From an uncultured Collinsella sp. (lineage in GTDB: Bacteria; Actinomycetota; Coriobacteriia; Coriobacteriales; Coriobacteriaceae), in the NCBI GenBank assembly GCA_900758845.1, contig CAAESW010000049.1, positions 1-5,610 of the forward strand: a stretch of DNA of 5,610 nt. The letters run 5' to 3'. The position numbers were made by a program, and so were the translations under genes. This document shows positions 5,540 to 5,610 of the stretch, piece after piece. Within the stretch, counting starts at the first letter, position 1, and each line of letters opens with the position of its first letter. The notes below the pieces were generated by a model, which was not told the DNA's origin, searched no databases, and saw nothing but the letters and a program-made list of their open reading frames with translations.

Positions 5540-5554
5540 GCTTGCCTGGCAAGC
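5540..5554. repeat. Perfect short palindrome
   Basis: GCTTGCC (5540-5546) and GGCAAGC (5548-5554) are perfect inverted arms around a single T. No T-run follows on either strand. It could be an operator for a dimeric regulator controlling a gene to the right; this is inferred from symmetry only. Confidence 0.35.
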
Positions 5555-5610
5555 TAATATCCGCGGGCTCTTGCGGGCGCGCTGCCGGCGGTCAGCCCGG
5601 TATGTCCGCG

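Larger units (their letters stand above)
5240..5610. other. Gene-free region with a rightward terminator
   Basis: No gene here can be supported. On the plus strand a 28-codon frame (ATG 5347, stop 5431-5433) lacks a ribosome-binding site. A 15-codon frame (5435-5482) runs into the terminator stem. On the plus strand 5353-5408 can fold: ACGTCAC (5353-5359) pairs with GTGACGT (5402-5408), and inside it GGTGG (5361-5365) pairs with CCGCC (5385-5389) around a GAAA tetraloop stem. After the terminator the last 110 bases are very GC-rich. They contain a palindrome at 5540-5554 and a possible 26-codon C-terminal end of a leftward gene (stop 5531-5533), which is too short to judge. Confidence 0.5.

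Noticed and set aside
5531..5610. Possible C-terminus of a leftward gene (stop at 5531-5533)
   Set aside because: Only 26 codons are visible, very basic and with rare ATA and TTA codons. There is no terminator for it on the minus strand, so the support is too weak to list as a gene.

Overview
The window looks like chromosomal housekeeping DNA from a fairly GC-rich bacterium, most likely an actinobacterium of the class Coriobacteriia (Collinsella-like). This rests on pyrG lying directly upstream of xerD, a neighbourhood known from actinobacteria, on GC-biased codons, and on a DUF1846 protein. The genus is an inference. All four protein genes that can be supported lie on the minus strand, in three transcription units, each closed by its own intrinsic terminator.

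Reading leftwards from the right: 5219-5610 holds no convincing gene. It does contain a strong rightward terminator (5471-5495), so an unexplained rightward transcript probably ends there. A TATAAT element (5234-5239) then precedes the DUF1846 gene (3713-5194, 493 aa), which ends in a 17-bp stem terminator (3656-3693). Next is a small winged-helix regulator (3124-3462, 112 aa). Its long leader holds two inverted repeats, and tandem 20-bp-spaced repeats lie upstream of its -10 element. It ends in a terminator at 3066-3099. Last comes the pyrG-xerD operon: a -10 element (3001-3006), a leader hairpin (2964-2995), CTP synthase (1284-2945), and two bases later XerD (340-1281). A 20-bp stem terminator (243-304) closes it.

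The left 240 bases carry no gene but are rich in operator-like sequence: an AT-rich block with a 16-bp direct repeat, a 20-bp perfect inverted repeat, and a site matching the Firmicutes-type LexA (SOS) box at 9 of 10 defined bases. This is probably the control region of a gene left of the window.

Functionally, pyrG supplies CTP and xerD resolves chromosome dimers. Their coupling looks like operon economy rather than a shared pathway. The roles of the regulator and of the DUF1846 protein are not known from sequence alone. No mobile element, CRISPR array, rRNA or tRNA was seen. The least explained parts are the two gene-free ends.
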